Position numbers and translations under genes: made by a program
In this document: positions 12,632 through 21,646 of the stretch, one piece after another
How the letters are laid out: the number at the start of each line of letters is the position of its first letter
Position numbering within the stretch: the first letter of the stretch is position 1
Notes under the pieces: generated by a model
Databases searched by the model: none
Seen by the model: the letters and a program-made list of their open reading frames with translations, nothing else
Told to the model about the DNA's origin: nothing
From: a virus
Length of the DNA: 43,841 nt
Virus record (IMG/VR): IMGVR_UViG_3300045257_000031
Location: 1-43,841 of that record
Strand: one strand, 5' to 3'

Positions 12632-14455
12632 ATGGCCCTAACCCTCGATCAGGTAGCCAAGAAGGTCCAGTCACTGCGCCAGGCGGCGCGTGACCGTGAT
12701 CAGCGAATGAATGACGTCCATGACATCCGTTCCGGTGACATCGATACTGTCATCCCTGGATCCATGCCGGATGCATGGCCTCGACCCATCGTGGCCAACC
12801 TGATCGATACGTCTGCCCGTGATACTGCGGAAGTCATGGGCCAGATGCCCAGTATCAATTGCACGAACTCTTTGCAGACTTCCGACCGCAGTCGGAAGTT
12901 CTCTAGTAAGAAGACCAAGATCGCAGCCCACTATGTCATGCTGTCCCGGCTTGCGGCTGGGAAGCAGGTGGAACTCTGTGATCACTATGGAACGTATGGC
13001 ATGGCCATCTATTCCGTTGAGCCTGACTTCGAGAACAAGTTCCCAATCCTTCGGGTGGAGAATCCGATGGGAGTCTATCCTGAATGGGATATCTTCGGTC
13101 GCTTGAAGTCCTACAGCAAGGTGTGGCGCGAAGAGGCAATCAGCCTCGTAGCCAAGTATCCCGCACTGATCAAGCTTCTGAAGACCAGCAATGGATACGG
13201 TGACACCGAAGGCTGGGCAGAGCGTGAGATCGAGGTCTGCAAGTACATCGATGCAGAAGCGATCTACCTCTTTCTCCCCGCTCACAGCAATCGCCTGATC
13301 GAGGTCATGCCGAACCCGATGGGTCGGCTTACCATCTCCATTGCCAAGCGTCCCGGATTCGATGACCAGATCCGAGGCGCATATGACGATGCTTCCTGGG
13401 TTTACCTGGCAAAGAGTCGCATGGCGATGCTCGGACTGGAGGCGACGGAGAAGGCGGTACGTGCACCGCTCGCTGTCCCACGGGATGTTCAGAAGATGAC
13501 CTTCGGTGCTGATGCTGTCATCCGTACTGACAATCCCGAGAAGATCAAGTATGTCGGCGTCGACATGCCGCAGTTCGCAGCACAGGAAGCCCAGATCCTT
13601 GAGCAGGAACTAAGGCTCTCAACGCGGACCCCAGAGGTCCGCTCAGGCAATCTGGATGCCAGCATAATCACTGGCAAGGGTGTCCAGGCCCTAATGGGTG
13701 GCTTCAATACTGTCATCACCACTGGACAGTGGGTCATCGGTGAAGCACTCCGTGTCGCTCTGGAAATGGCCTTCGACATGGACGAGAAGCTCTGGCCCGA
13801 CGAGAAGAAGACCATCCGTGGACTGGTTCAAGGCGCTCCGTTCGAAGAGACGTACACACCGAGCAAGGACATCAACGGCAATCACACGGTCGATGTTGCT
13901 TACGGATTCGCAGCTGGACAGGATCCGGCACGAGCTATCGTTGCGCTGCTCCAGCTGCGAGGGGATCAGCTCGTTTCCCGAGACTTTGTCCAGCGTCAAC
14001 TTCCTATGGAAATCGATGTTGTGCAGATGCAGACCCAGATCGACAACGAGCAGTTCGAGGACGCCCTGAAGGCTGGCACTCAGCAGCTCATGCAGGGTCT
14101 CGGTCAGATGATTATGCAGGGTCAGGATCCCACTGACATGCTGACCAAGCTTGCCAAGGTGATCCAGCTTCGCGAAGGCGGCAAGCCTGTGCATGAGGCA
14201 GTCCTTGAAGCCTTCACTCCATCGCAGGCTCCACAGGGCCCACAGAGCCCCTTGCAGGGGCAGCCTGGACCAGGAGGACCACCGCAGCCTGGCGGAGCGC
14301 CACAGGGCCCTCCGGGCCCCGGGATGGGGCAACCTGGTCAGGGTATGCCGCCGCAGCAAGGCGGCGGTCAGGCAATGCTCCAGCTCTTGAATAACCTCAA
14401 GGGCAATGGCCAGGCAGACATGTCCAGTAAGACTAGGCGACAGGTTCCCATCTAG
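12632..14455 (+). CDS. Portal protein
   Basis: A 607-aa protein that should form the dodecameric vertex ring through which DNA passes. The assignment rests on size, position just after terminase and endolysin, and portal-like sequence: an N-terminal helix, RPIVANLIDTSARDTAEVMG, a central region ending in GQMPSI, and a long helical stem around residues 270-400. The last 80 residues are Pro/Gly/Gln-rich and low complexity (PQGPQSPLQGQPGPGGPPQP), unusual for the family and probably disordered. The gene contains 9-bp and 7-bp hairpins (12888-12909, 13624-13642). Confidence 0.8.
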   Translation: MALTLDQVAKKVQSLRQAARDRDQRMNDVHDIRSGDIDTVIPGSMPDAWPRPIVANLIDTSARDTAEVMGQMPSINCTNSLQTSDRSRKFSSKKTKIAAHYVMLSRLAAGKQVELCDHYGTYGMAIYSVEPDFENKFPILRVENPMGVYPEWDIFGRLKSYSKVWREEAISLVAKYPALIKLLKTSNGYGDTEGWAEREIEVCKYIDAEAIYLFLPAHSNRLIEVMPNPMGRLTISIAKRPGFDDQIRGAYDDASWVYLAKSRMAMLGLEATEKAVRAPLAVPRDVQKMTFGADAVIRTDNPEKIKYVGVDMPQFAAQEAQILEQELRLSTRTPEVRSGNLDASIITGKGVQALMGGFNTVITTGQWVIGEALRVALEMAFDMDEKLWPDEKKTIRGLVQGAPFEETYTPSKDINGNHTVDVAYGFAAGQDPARAIVALLQLRGDQLVSRDFVQRQLPMEIDVVQMQTQIDNEQFEDALKAGTQQLMQGLGQMIMQGQDPTDMLTKLAKVIQLREGGKPVHEAVLEAFTPSQAPQGPQSPLQGQPGPGGPPQPGGAPQGPPGPGMGQPGQGMPPQQGGGQAMLQLLNNLKGNGQADMSSKTRRQVPI

Positions 14456-14595
14456 TGAGCATTGATCACGAGTGCAAGTTCGCATTCATCATCGGCAAGA
14501 AGCCGGAATGGCAGACTGACGAAGCAGGCTTAACTGTCTGCAAGTACTGCCATGCACCCAAGGTAGTCGTTACTACCAAGACCGTAAGGAAGTAA
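14455..14595 (+). CDS. Zinc-finger mini-protein
   Basis: A 46-aa protein starting at GTG 14455, overlapping the portal stop by one base. IDHECKFAF near the start and VCKYCHAPK near the end give H-x-C...C-x2-C-H, a complete four-ligand zinc site. It lies between the portal gene and the next structural genes. Function unknown. Confidence 0.6.
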   Translation: MSIDHECKFAFIIGKKPEWQTDEAGLTVCKYCHAPKVVVTTKTVRK

Positions 14596-14597
14596 GA

Positions 14598-14933
14598 ATG
14601 GCTACTGACGGACTCAGCGTCTCCGCTCAGGTCGACGGCAACGTGACCGCCAACAACATGCAGACCGACAGTGTCGAAGAGGGCGGCATTGATTCCGGTG
14701 TCTTTCCGAATCACCCTCGTAGTGGCTTCTACTTCTCCGAGAAGGGGAAGGCCATGGAAGCTTGGGAGATGACTGTTCTTGAGTCGACCTCTTCGGGTGA
14801 CTCTCGCCACCAGACTCCTGACAACATCACTCAGACGTGGGACAGCACCACGATCGTTGATACCGGAGAGACTCGCGGCATTGGTACAGAGGCAGGTCCT
14901 ACCGACCTGCCGAACCACACTTCGGAGGGCTGA
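14598..14933 (+). CDS. Hypothetical late protein
   Basis: A 111-aa protein rich in Ser, Thr, Gly, Asp and Glu, with few hydrophobics (ADTSVEE-like acidic N-terminus; TSSGDSRHQTPDNITQTW). Starts 2 nt after the previous stop, with GTAAGGAAGTAAG as ribosome site. Its late-operon position suggests a virion or assembly protein. Not recognised. Confidence 0.6.
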   Translation: MATDGLSVSAQVDGNVTANNMQTDSVEEGGIDSGVFPNHPRSGFYFSEKGKAMEAWEMTVLESTSSGDSRHQTPDNITQTWDSTTIVDTGETRGIGTEAGPTDLPNHTSEG

Positions 14934-14937
14934 GCAT

Positions 14938-15144
14938 ATGGACCAGGATGAAGACCTTGAATATGTCATTCGACCAGCAAGGCATGATCGGTTCTCCATC
15001 CTGGTTCCAGCTTTGCAGGCCGCCGCTCAGACGGCGGCCGTGATTGCCAACACATTTAATACATACTGCATGATGGCCATGCAGCACAGCATGATCATCG
15101 AGTATGACCGGGAGTTCCAGAGGATCACGGAAGGATTCGAGTGA
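14938..15144 (+). CDS. Hypothetical late protein
   Basis: A 68-aa protein from ATG 14938 after CGGAGGGCTGAGC. The middle (SILVPALQAAAQTAAVIANT, then FNTYCMMAM) is Ala-rich and moderately hydrophobic, possibly a membrane-associating helix. An 8-bp hairpin (15018-15039) falls in the QAAAQTAA codons. Not recognised. Confidence 0.55.
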   Translation: MDQDEDLEYVIRPARHDRFSILVPALQAAAQTAAVIANTFNTYCMMAMQHSMIIEYDREFQRITEGFE

Positions 15145-15320
15145 CAGTCCGAATTCCTGACGGTATGAAGATCATCGACTTCATGAGAGACGGGGAATGG
15201 TGGGCCAAGACTGTCTACTGTGAGCCCGGCGAAGAAGATGAGAACACAAGACTTGAACGGATCTACGGCTGCCATTCGTGTCAGCTGAACGGAGGATGCA
15301 GTAGGCATGGCAGCGACTAA
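15141..15320 (+). CDS. Cys-rich mini-protein
   Basis: A 59-aa protein starting at GTG 15141 in a GTGA overlap. The C-terminal part has YGCHSCQLNGGCSRHG, with C-x2-C, a further Cys and a His; an earlier Cys is in VYCEPGEED. Likely metal binding. It ends inside the next gene. Function unknown. Confidence 0.55.
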   Translation: MTVRIPDGMKIIDFMRDGEWWAKTVYCEPGEEDENTRLERIYGCHSCQLNGGCSRHGSD

Positions 15321-15699
15321 GGTCTCGGGTCCTGGCAAGTTCAGTCAGCGAACCGATCAGTCAAAGGTGGACATCCCCAATGCTGATTACGGTGAGCAGG
15401 CTTCCTATCAAGCACTTCAGCAGGCCGCCCCCGTGGCGGCCCAGCCTGGTGGTCCCCCTGGGATGGATTTCTCTAGCCTGTTCGGCAGTCCCGCAGGTCG
15501 GGTGGTTCCTATGGGTGCACCTACCCAACGACCACAGGAGCCAGTCACAACGGCTACTGGAGTTCCGACGAACGACAATCAGCAGCAGGATCTGAGCGGC
15601 ATGGCCAACCAGCTGCCAGTCCTTGAGTTCATGGGCAACCAGCCGAATGCCTCGTGGGGTCTGCGCAATCTGGTACGACAGGTGAAGGGTGCACTCTGA
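15307..15699 (+). CDS. Hypothetical late protein, Pro/Gln-rich
   Basis: A 130-aa protein, Pro-, Gln- and Ala-rich in the middle (AAPVAAQPGGPPGM), with a more ordered C-terminus (SWGLRNLVRQVKGAL) that could be an amphipathic helix. Start ATG 15307 follows GGAGGATGCAGTAGGC. Probably a minor virion component. Not recognised. Confidence 0.6.
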   Translation: MAATKVSGPGKFSQRTDQSKVDIPNADYGEQASYQALQQAAPVAAQPGGPPGMDFSSLFGSPAGRVVPMGAPTQRPQEPVTTATGVPTNDNQQQDLSGMANQLPVLEFMGNQPNASWGLRNLVRQVKGAL

Positions 15700-15884
15700 T
15701 GCCAGCACCTCCGGACTACATCTATCCCGGTCAAGCCTTCGATGAGCTTGGCTCACTGGCCACTCTGATTCCCAAGTACCCTGCCATGGCATTGGGAATC
15801 TCGACCCTTCCGGGGTCGAGAGATGCCATCAACACCCTGGCTCGCGCTGTCATGCAGAGCAACATTCCACCTTACGGAGAGTAA
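15699..15884 (+). CDS. Hypothetical late protein
   Basis: A 61-aa protein starting in the ATGA-type overlap at 15699. The sequence YIYPGQAFDELGSLATLIPK and SRDAINTLARAVMQSNIPPY suggests a compact helical protein. A 9-bp hairpin (15799-15821) lies in the middle. Not recognised. Confidence 0.55.
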   Translation: MPAPPDYIYPGQAFDELGSLATLIPKYPAMALGISTLPGSRDAINTLARAVMQSNIPPYGE

Positions 15885-15887
15885 AGT

Positions 15888-18800
15888 ATGAGCACGCCTC
15901 CAGATCTGCCCACTGCACAGCCGGGCTTTGCCCCGGCTCCAGTCAACTCTACGCAGTGGAATGCCCAGGTCGTTGAGGCCAATGCTCAGGCCCAGCAGGC
16001 TGCCATTTCCTACCGTGCACAGGATCCTCAGTCCGATTCATCCCTGATTCCCGACTGGCTGGCAAAGCCTGTAGAGTGGGTCGGCTCCAAGATTCAGAGT
16101 GTCTACAGCAATGTGGTTGCACGACCGCTCTCTACCGTCATGCTGGCAGGACTGATCGGGGGGGCCGAGGCCAAGGACAATGCGCAGTCCTGGTCCAACC
16201 TGTTCAATGGGAACATCTGGGACCAGGCATATCAGGACTCCAAGCACGTCTCTCCCGGCCAGGCCCTCTCCTTCGGCATTGGATCCTTCACTGACTCCAA
16301 TGCTCAGCTGCTTGCCAAGATGCAGAAGCCTGTCACGTATCAGATGAAGGATCCAACTGGTCGACCCATAGTCGACCAGAATGGTAAGCCGGTTACCACG
16401 AACCTGAATCAGACTGGACTCCTGTGGGATAACGCTGCCGCAGTTCAGCAGTACTACGATTCCGGTGCACAGAAGTGGATCTCCGGTGGCCTGGATGCTG
16501 GCATGTCCTGGTATCTGGATCCTGTCGCATTGGCTGGCAAAGGCATTGGTGCTCTTCGTGATGTAGCCTATGTCCAGCCTGCTGCCGAGACTGCTGACAA
16601 GACCTTCCTCGGACAGGCGAGGCAGGCGGCTTTCGGCAAGGTATTCCCTACACCCTTCGAAGGATCTGCCGCAGCTGCTGTTCCGACTTCCAATATAACC
16701 AAGAACCTTGCAAGCTCAACCTTTACTGCCATGGGTGATCTCATCATGGATCAGAAGGCGAAGCTTGGCGCAGTGCAGGGACCGATTCCCCTTGGTGGAT
16801 CAGCTCTTCCTGGCTCCACCTTCGAGGACTGGGCCAGTCGCCAGAACTGGGCCAAGAACTCTCCGCAGGGTGGAGCACTCGCAGCGCAGCTTGGCAAGGC
16901 TGCCAACAGAGATCAGGTCAATCAGATCCTTGCCATCTCCATGGGAGATGAAGGTGCGATCCAGAAGCTTACCGCACAGGATGCCGACCTTGGCGCCCAA
17001 GCGGAGATGATGAGGAAGCAACAGAATGGACTGATCTCCAACTTCCCGAGCAATCCTGATCCTGCCACTGCTGCGCTTCAGGCGCAGCAGCTCAGTGACA
17101 TGACTGACAGCATCAACAAGATTGCCCAGCAGTCCAGTGAGATCGATGACAATCTCAATCTCGCCAATGCTTTGCAGAAGGGTCTCTACTTCAATCCGAC
17201 CATCAGTCCGATTGCTTCTGCCGCTGGTCAGTTCGGACGTAACACGGTACTTGCCAAGTTCGCCGATCGAAGCATCGGCGCAACCCTTCTGTACAACAAC
17301 CTGTACGTGCGTCCCGTAAGGGCGTTCACCGGTGCGACATGGGGTGGCATTCGCGCACCTGGCCACATCGACATCACTGCTGATGACTCCTACCGTGGCC
17401 TTGATGCAGGACTCGATCAGGCCAAGGTGTGGTCTCCTGCCGAGCGCCAGCAGATCGTCTCACGCTACATCGCTGCCGATATCAGTGATCGCGGAACCAT
17501 GCTGGACATCACCGACCGTGCAACAGTTGGCAGGATTGCTGCCAAGTATGGGCTCACTGATCCACAGGCAAGTGCTCTCTACTCTCAGATCGGGGGAATG
17601 AAGGGAGCGGCCAAGGATGGGCGAGTCTACTCGACTGCGATGATTGACACTCCAAATGGTGGGCAGATCCGTGCTGACCATGTCGATGATGCGGGCAACC
17701 TGATCACCGTCTCCCCGATCCTCAGTACCCAGCTTCAGAACACTCACATCCTCACTGACTTCGAACACTTCGACAGCGTCCTGAAGTACAACAGTGGAGC
17801 ATTCAAGAAGCTGTTCGCTGAACAGGAACTCAGGGACAGGGCCGCTACAGGCGGCCCCTTGACCGCTCAAGCCACCCAGGCGGCTCAGAGTACTGCACTG
17901 CAAGGTGTCGGCAGTACGCTTGCCGGTAGGGCCTACAAGGGCGTACAGGTGGGCAAGGATATGGCCGACCTCATGGGTCGGCTCTGGAAGTTCAATGCTC
18001 TTCTTCGCCTTGGCTATGGACCTCGTGCCATCGCTGATGACTTCCTCGGTCAGATTGCCAGGCATGGTTCCTACAACTTCTTCGTGGACCGTGCCGCAGT
18101 AGGCGGTAAGAACTACTTCATGAGGAAGTGGAACAGCATCCTCAATGACCCGACCGGCTTCGAGACCATGAAGGCTTCACTCGATTCCGGTATCGAGGAT
18201 CTGACTCAGCAGTCCGCAAGTCATCAGGCGAAGATCGATCAGATCAACTCCTATCTGCCTCCCGCCATGAACTACACGGGTAAGGGCGCGAAGGGTCGCG
18301 CCCAGTTCAATGCCCGTACTACGAATCTCAAGCAGTATCAGCAGCGCTTGGATGACACCCAGACTGCCCTTGAGGATCTCAAGACCAGGCGTGATCAGCT
18401 ACTGAAGAGCAAGCTTGCCCTTGGTGATCGCTATGTCATCATGCCTGACGGCACCGCCTTCCCTCGTCCATTCGAGGGCCCTCAAGGGGCCCTCTTCAAG
18501 GATCTCAACACTGGACGCAGGACCATTGACAGTGTGTTGGGCGGATCTGCCACTGACTTGTGGAACAGTTTCCGATCCAATGACTGGCAGGTTCTCACAT
18601 CTACTGCCAATACTGAGCAGCAGCACTTGGCCGCATGGCTCAAGGATGTGCAGTTCCAGATCGCCAATGACCCTGCCGCCATGAAGGCGGTGCAGGGCAT
18701 GAATGCCACCCAGCTGTCAAAGTGGTTCGGCAGCCTCGAAGGCAGGCAGTACCGCAATCAGCTGGGCCTGAAGAACATGTCGAACGATGACCATGCTGAT

Positions 18801-20831
18801 CGTATTGTCTCCCATGTGGATCAGTACTTGCCGACTCACACTCCGCAGGCAATGGAGCTTCGCCAGGCTGTAGCCAATGGAGCTGATGATCAGACCGTCA
18901 AGGATCTCATGTCTCAGGTGGACATGAGGGATCGACCGGCAGTCCAGTCCGAAGGACTGGCCTACGCCATGGGCAAGTCCAATGTGATCCAGCATATGGA
19001 CAAGATGATGTCCGGCTTCTATGAGAAGATGAACGGCATGCCGGTTGAGACTCTGTCCAGGAATCCGCTGTTCTTCCAGCTGTACAGGCAGCACGTCAGC
19101 GAGCTGTGGCAGGGAGCCAAGGATCAGGGTATGGACAGGCTTACCGTGCAGACTCAGCAGCGCATGGCGGAGCAGGCCAGGAAGCTTGCCCTGAAGGACG
19201 TCAAGAAGTTCACCTTCAACATGGACTATGAGTCGAAGCTCGCACATCAGATGCGCTTCGTCTCCCCGTTCTTCGGTCCCATGCAGGAGGCCTTCACGCG
19301 ATGGGGAAGGATCGTCGCTGACAAGCCCGAGATCATTGCAAGGAATGCAGACATCTACACCGCTCCCGCAAGGAGCGGCATGGAAGTTGACCAGAATGGC
19401 AATCCTGTAGACAAGGATGGATACGTCACCAACCCTGATGGATCCAGGACTCTTGTTGCCAAGAATGACATCCACATCCAGTTCCAGATTCCCACGTGGG
19501 CACAGAAGGGATTGGGCCTGGATGGTGGAACGATGGTGGACATGCCATTGAACACGCTGTCCATGGTGATGCGCAACGATCCCTGGTACAACCCTGGCGT
19601 TGGTCCATTCGTTCAGGTTCCAGCTGACTATGTGGCCATGAAGGAGAACCCGAAGGTCGGGGACATGCTTCAGAAGCTTGGCATCCTCCAGCAGGTTACC
19701 GCCGATCCCATGGCCAATGTAGGTGGTGCACTTCCCAAGCTGCTGTCAACTGTGATCTCGGGTGGGGATCCTGCTCAGCAGCAGAAGGATATGTTGCAGA
19801 TCATGCAGGCCGAGGATTACAAGTACAAGAGCGGCATGCGTGACACCGAGCCTACCTGGCAGGAGGTCAAGGACAAGGCTTCCAATGGAGCCATGCTCCG
19901 TTCACTGTTCAAGGCGGTTCTTCCGGTCTCCGCGAGTTTCACTGATCCTTACCAGTTCTTCAAGGATCGCTACACTGAACTCCAGAAGGCTGACCCGAAG
20001 ACTGCTGACCAGATCTTCCTTGCCAAGTACGGTGATGCCGCCTTCGCGTTCACCGGTGCACTCTCCAAGAGTTCTACTGGGCTTCCGTCTACGGCGGAAG
20101 CTGTCATGGCAGAGAAGAAGTATGCAGACATCATTGCCAAGGATCCAAGCCTTGCGGCTCTGATCGTTGGACCGAATGCTGCTGGCAACTACAGTGGCAC
20201 TGCTTATCAGCAGCAGGTTGCATCCGGTGAGCGTACCAAGCTCACCGCACAGCAGTCCATGGATGCGGCCCAGGTGAACCTTGGATGGGCGCAGTATGCC
20301 AAGTACATGAACCAGATCACTTCTGGTCTGTATCAGGCAGGCTTCACATCCTTCACTCAGAAGGGTGCGCAGCTGTATGACAATCAGAGGAAGGGCATCA
20401 TTGCCATGCTCACTTCCCCGACTCTCCCTGATGGCAAGACTGCCAACCCGTACTACAACGCTCAATTCGATCAGGCATTCAATACGACAGACAAGAGTAA
20501 GGAAGACAGGCAGGCTGCCGCTATGCAGCAAATCGTTGAAGAGGGAAGTCTGATCAACGATCCTATGCGTGCAGACATTCAGGGACTCTCGCAGTACATG
20601 GTGTGGAGGACTTCAGCCAAGCAGGTTCTCGGCAACAGGGCTAAGCAGGGAGGTTCTGCGGACATCAGCGCCAAGAGTAATGCTGATATCCTTCAGAGCT
20701 TCCATGATGCAACCATGCAGCTGATCGAATCCAACACTGCCTTCCAGTCCCTGCATGACAGGTTCCTCTCGAAGGACATGTTCGACCACTACTCACCGGC
20801 ACTCGGAACTCAGACGGAGGCAAACCCGTAA
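15888..20831 (+). CDS. Very large internal virion protein (1647 aa)
   Basis: The largest gene of the genome, at 4.9 kb. No enzymatic motif was recognised. The protein is Gln- and Ala-rich, mostly helical, without signal peptide. Features: an N-terminal Pro-rich tail (first 25 residues), a coiled-coil stretch near residues 770-840 (ASHQAKIDQIN, QYQQRLDDTQTALEDLKTRR), and a membrane-neutral C-terminus. In short-tailed phages a protein of this size and position is usually an ejection (internal virion) protein that enters the host ahead of the DNA; in a siphovirus it might be a tape measure. The lack of tail-tube genes favours ejection. At least seven perfect hairpins lie in the gene. Confidence 0.65.
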   Translation: MSTPPDLPTAQPGFAPAPVNSTQWNAQVVEANAQAQQAAISYRAQDPQSDSSLIPDWLAKPVEWVGSKIQSVYSNVVARPLSTVMLAGLIGGAEAKDNAQSWSNLFNGNIWDQAYQDSKHVSPGQALSFGIGSFTDSNAQLLAKMQKPVTYQMKDPTGRPIVDQNGKPVTTNLNQTGLLWDNAAAVQQYYDSGAQKWISGGLDAGMSWYLDPVALAGKGIGALRDVAYVQPAAETADKTFLGQARQAAFGKVFPTPFEGSAAAAVPTSNITKNLASSTFTAMGDLIMDQKAKLGAVQGPIPLGGSALPGSTFEDWASRQNWAKNSPQGGALAAQLGKAANRDQVNQILAISMGDEGAIQKLTAQDADLGAQAEMMRKQQNGLISNFPSNPDPATAALQAQQLSDMTDSINKIAQQSSEIDDNLNLANALQKGLYFNPTISPIASAAGQFGRNTVLAKFADRSIGATLLYNNLYVRPVRAFTGATWGGIRAPGHIDITADDSYRGLDAGLDQAKVWSPAERQQIVSRYIAADISDRGTMLDITDRATVGRIAAKYGLTDPQASALYSQIGGMKGAAKDGRVYSTAMIDTPNGGQIRADHVDDAGNLITVSPILSTQLQNTHILTDFEHFDSVLKYNSGAFKKLFAEQELRDRAATGGPLTAQATQAAQSTALQGVGSTLAGRAYKGVQVGKDMADLMGRLWKFNALLRLGYGPRAIADDFLGQIARHGSYNFFVDRAAVGGKNYFMRKWNSILNDPTGFETMKASLDSGIEDLTQQSASHQAKIDQINSYLPPAMNYTGKGAKGRAQFNARTTNLKQYQQRLDDTQTALEDLKTRRDQLLKSKLALGDRYVIMPDGTAFPRPFEGPQGALFKDLNTGRRTIDSVLGGSATDLWNSFRSNDWQVLTSTANTEQQHLAAWLKDVQFQIANDPAAMKAVQGMNATQLSKWFGSLEGRQYRNQLGLKNMSNDDHADRIVSHVDQYLPTHTPQAMELRQAVANGADDQTVKDLMSQVDMRDRPAVQSEGLAYAMGKSNVIQHMDKMMSGFYEKMNGMPVETLSRNPLFFQLYRQHVSELWQGAKDQGMDRLTVQTQQRMAEQARKLALKDVKKFTFNMDYESKLAHQMRFVSPFFGPMQEAFTRWGRIVADKPEIIARNADIYTAPARSGMEVDQNGNPVDKDGYVTNPDGSRTLVAKNDIHIQFQIPTWAQKGLGLDGGTMVDMPLNTLSMVMRNDPWYNPGVGPFVQVPADYVAMKENPKVGDMLQKLGILQQVTADPMANVGGALPKLLSTVISGGDPAQQQKDMLQIMQAEDYKYKSGMRDTEPTWQEVKDKASNGAMLRSLFKAVLPVSASFTDPYQFFKDRYTELQKADPKTADQIFLAKYGDAAFAFTGALSKSSTGLPSTAEAVMAEKKYADIIAKDPSLAALIVGPNAAGNYSGTAYQQQVASGERTKLTAQQSMDAAQVNLGWAQYAKYMNQITSGLYQAGFTSFTQKGAQLYDNQRKGIIAMLTSPTLPDGKTANPYYNAQFDQAFNTTDKSKEDRQAAAMQQIVEEGSLINDPMRADIQGLSQYMVWRTSAKQVLGNRAKQGGSADISAKSNADILQSFHDATMQLIESNTAFQSLHDRFLSKDMFDHYSPALGTQTEANP

Positions 20832-21646
20832 TGACACAACCGACAGCAGGTCCCACGGGTTCGGCTCCTCAGCCGAACAGTGCTGATGCGGTAGCCCAGC
20901 AATTTATTGCCGCGCAGGGTGCTGGAGCTGTCAGCACTGGCAAGCCTACGAATGCCTTCTCTGAGTACGGACCTTCATCCAGGCCACAGTCAGAGTATGA
21001 GCATGGCACTGCACTCCAGTCGATGCCGATCATCACCCGATCGGTCACCGACATGTCGAATGACTACTACTCATGGAGCGATCAGCAGAGGCAGGACTTC
21101 CGCAACAAGCTGGCACTGATCGACAAGACGGCGCTTACGGCGCCGGATTCCACGATTGCCACAGCATGGAGTGACTATGTCCAGCAGTCAGCTAACTACT
21201 TGGCTGCTGGCATGACGCTAAGTCCTGGCGACATCCTTGATAAGGATGTCGCTGTGAAGTCCGGTCCTGCCGCTGCCGATACAACCAGCACTCAGACCAC
21301 CAGTGACACCACGCTGACCGGCAAGGTGGATGCTGCTGCCATCTTCAAGTCCGCTGCCCAGTCCCTGATGGGACGTGATCCCACGGCCAATGAGACCGCA
21401 CAGTTCCAGCAGCTGCTGAATTCGCAGGAGCAGCAGAACCCGACCACTGCCAACATCACCACTACGACTGATGCTCAGGGCAATGCGAAGAACACCACGA
21501 GGACTACTCAGGGTGGAATCACCAGTGCTGGCGCTCAGCTCCTGGCCGAGCAGATGGCCCAGCAGAACCCTGAGAGTGGCGCCTATCAGGCGGCCACGAC
21601 TTACATGAACGCCCTCATGGGTCTCGTCTCAAGGACTCCGGTGTAA
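20831..21646 (+). CDS. Internal virion protein candidate
   Basis: A 271-aa protein starting in the overlap TAATG at 20831. Gln/Ala/Thr-rich and helical (FKSAAQSLMGRDPTANETAQ, QQLLNSQEQQ), with a Thr-rich low-complexity run around residues 150-165 and 215-230. Composition matches its neighbours on both sides, which suggests that these proteins assemble together. Not recognised. Confidence 0.55.
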   Translation: MTQPTAGPTGSAPQPNSADAVAQQFIAAQGAGAVSTGKPTNAFSEYGPSSRPQSEYEHGTALQSMPIITRSVTDMSNDYYSWSDQQRQDFRNKLALIDKTALTAPDSTIATAWSDYVQQSANYLAAGMTLSPGDILDKDVAVKSGPAAADTTSTQTTSDTTLTGKVDAAAIFKSAAQSLMGRDPTANETAQFQQLLNSQEQQNPTTANITTTTDAQGNAKNTTRTTQGGITSAGAQLLAEQMAQQNPESGAYQAATTYMNALMGLVSRTPV

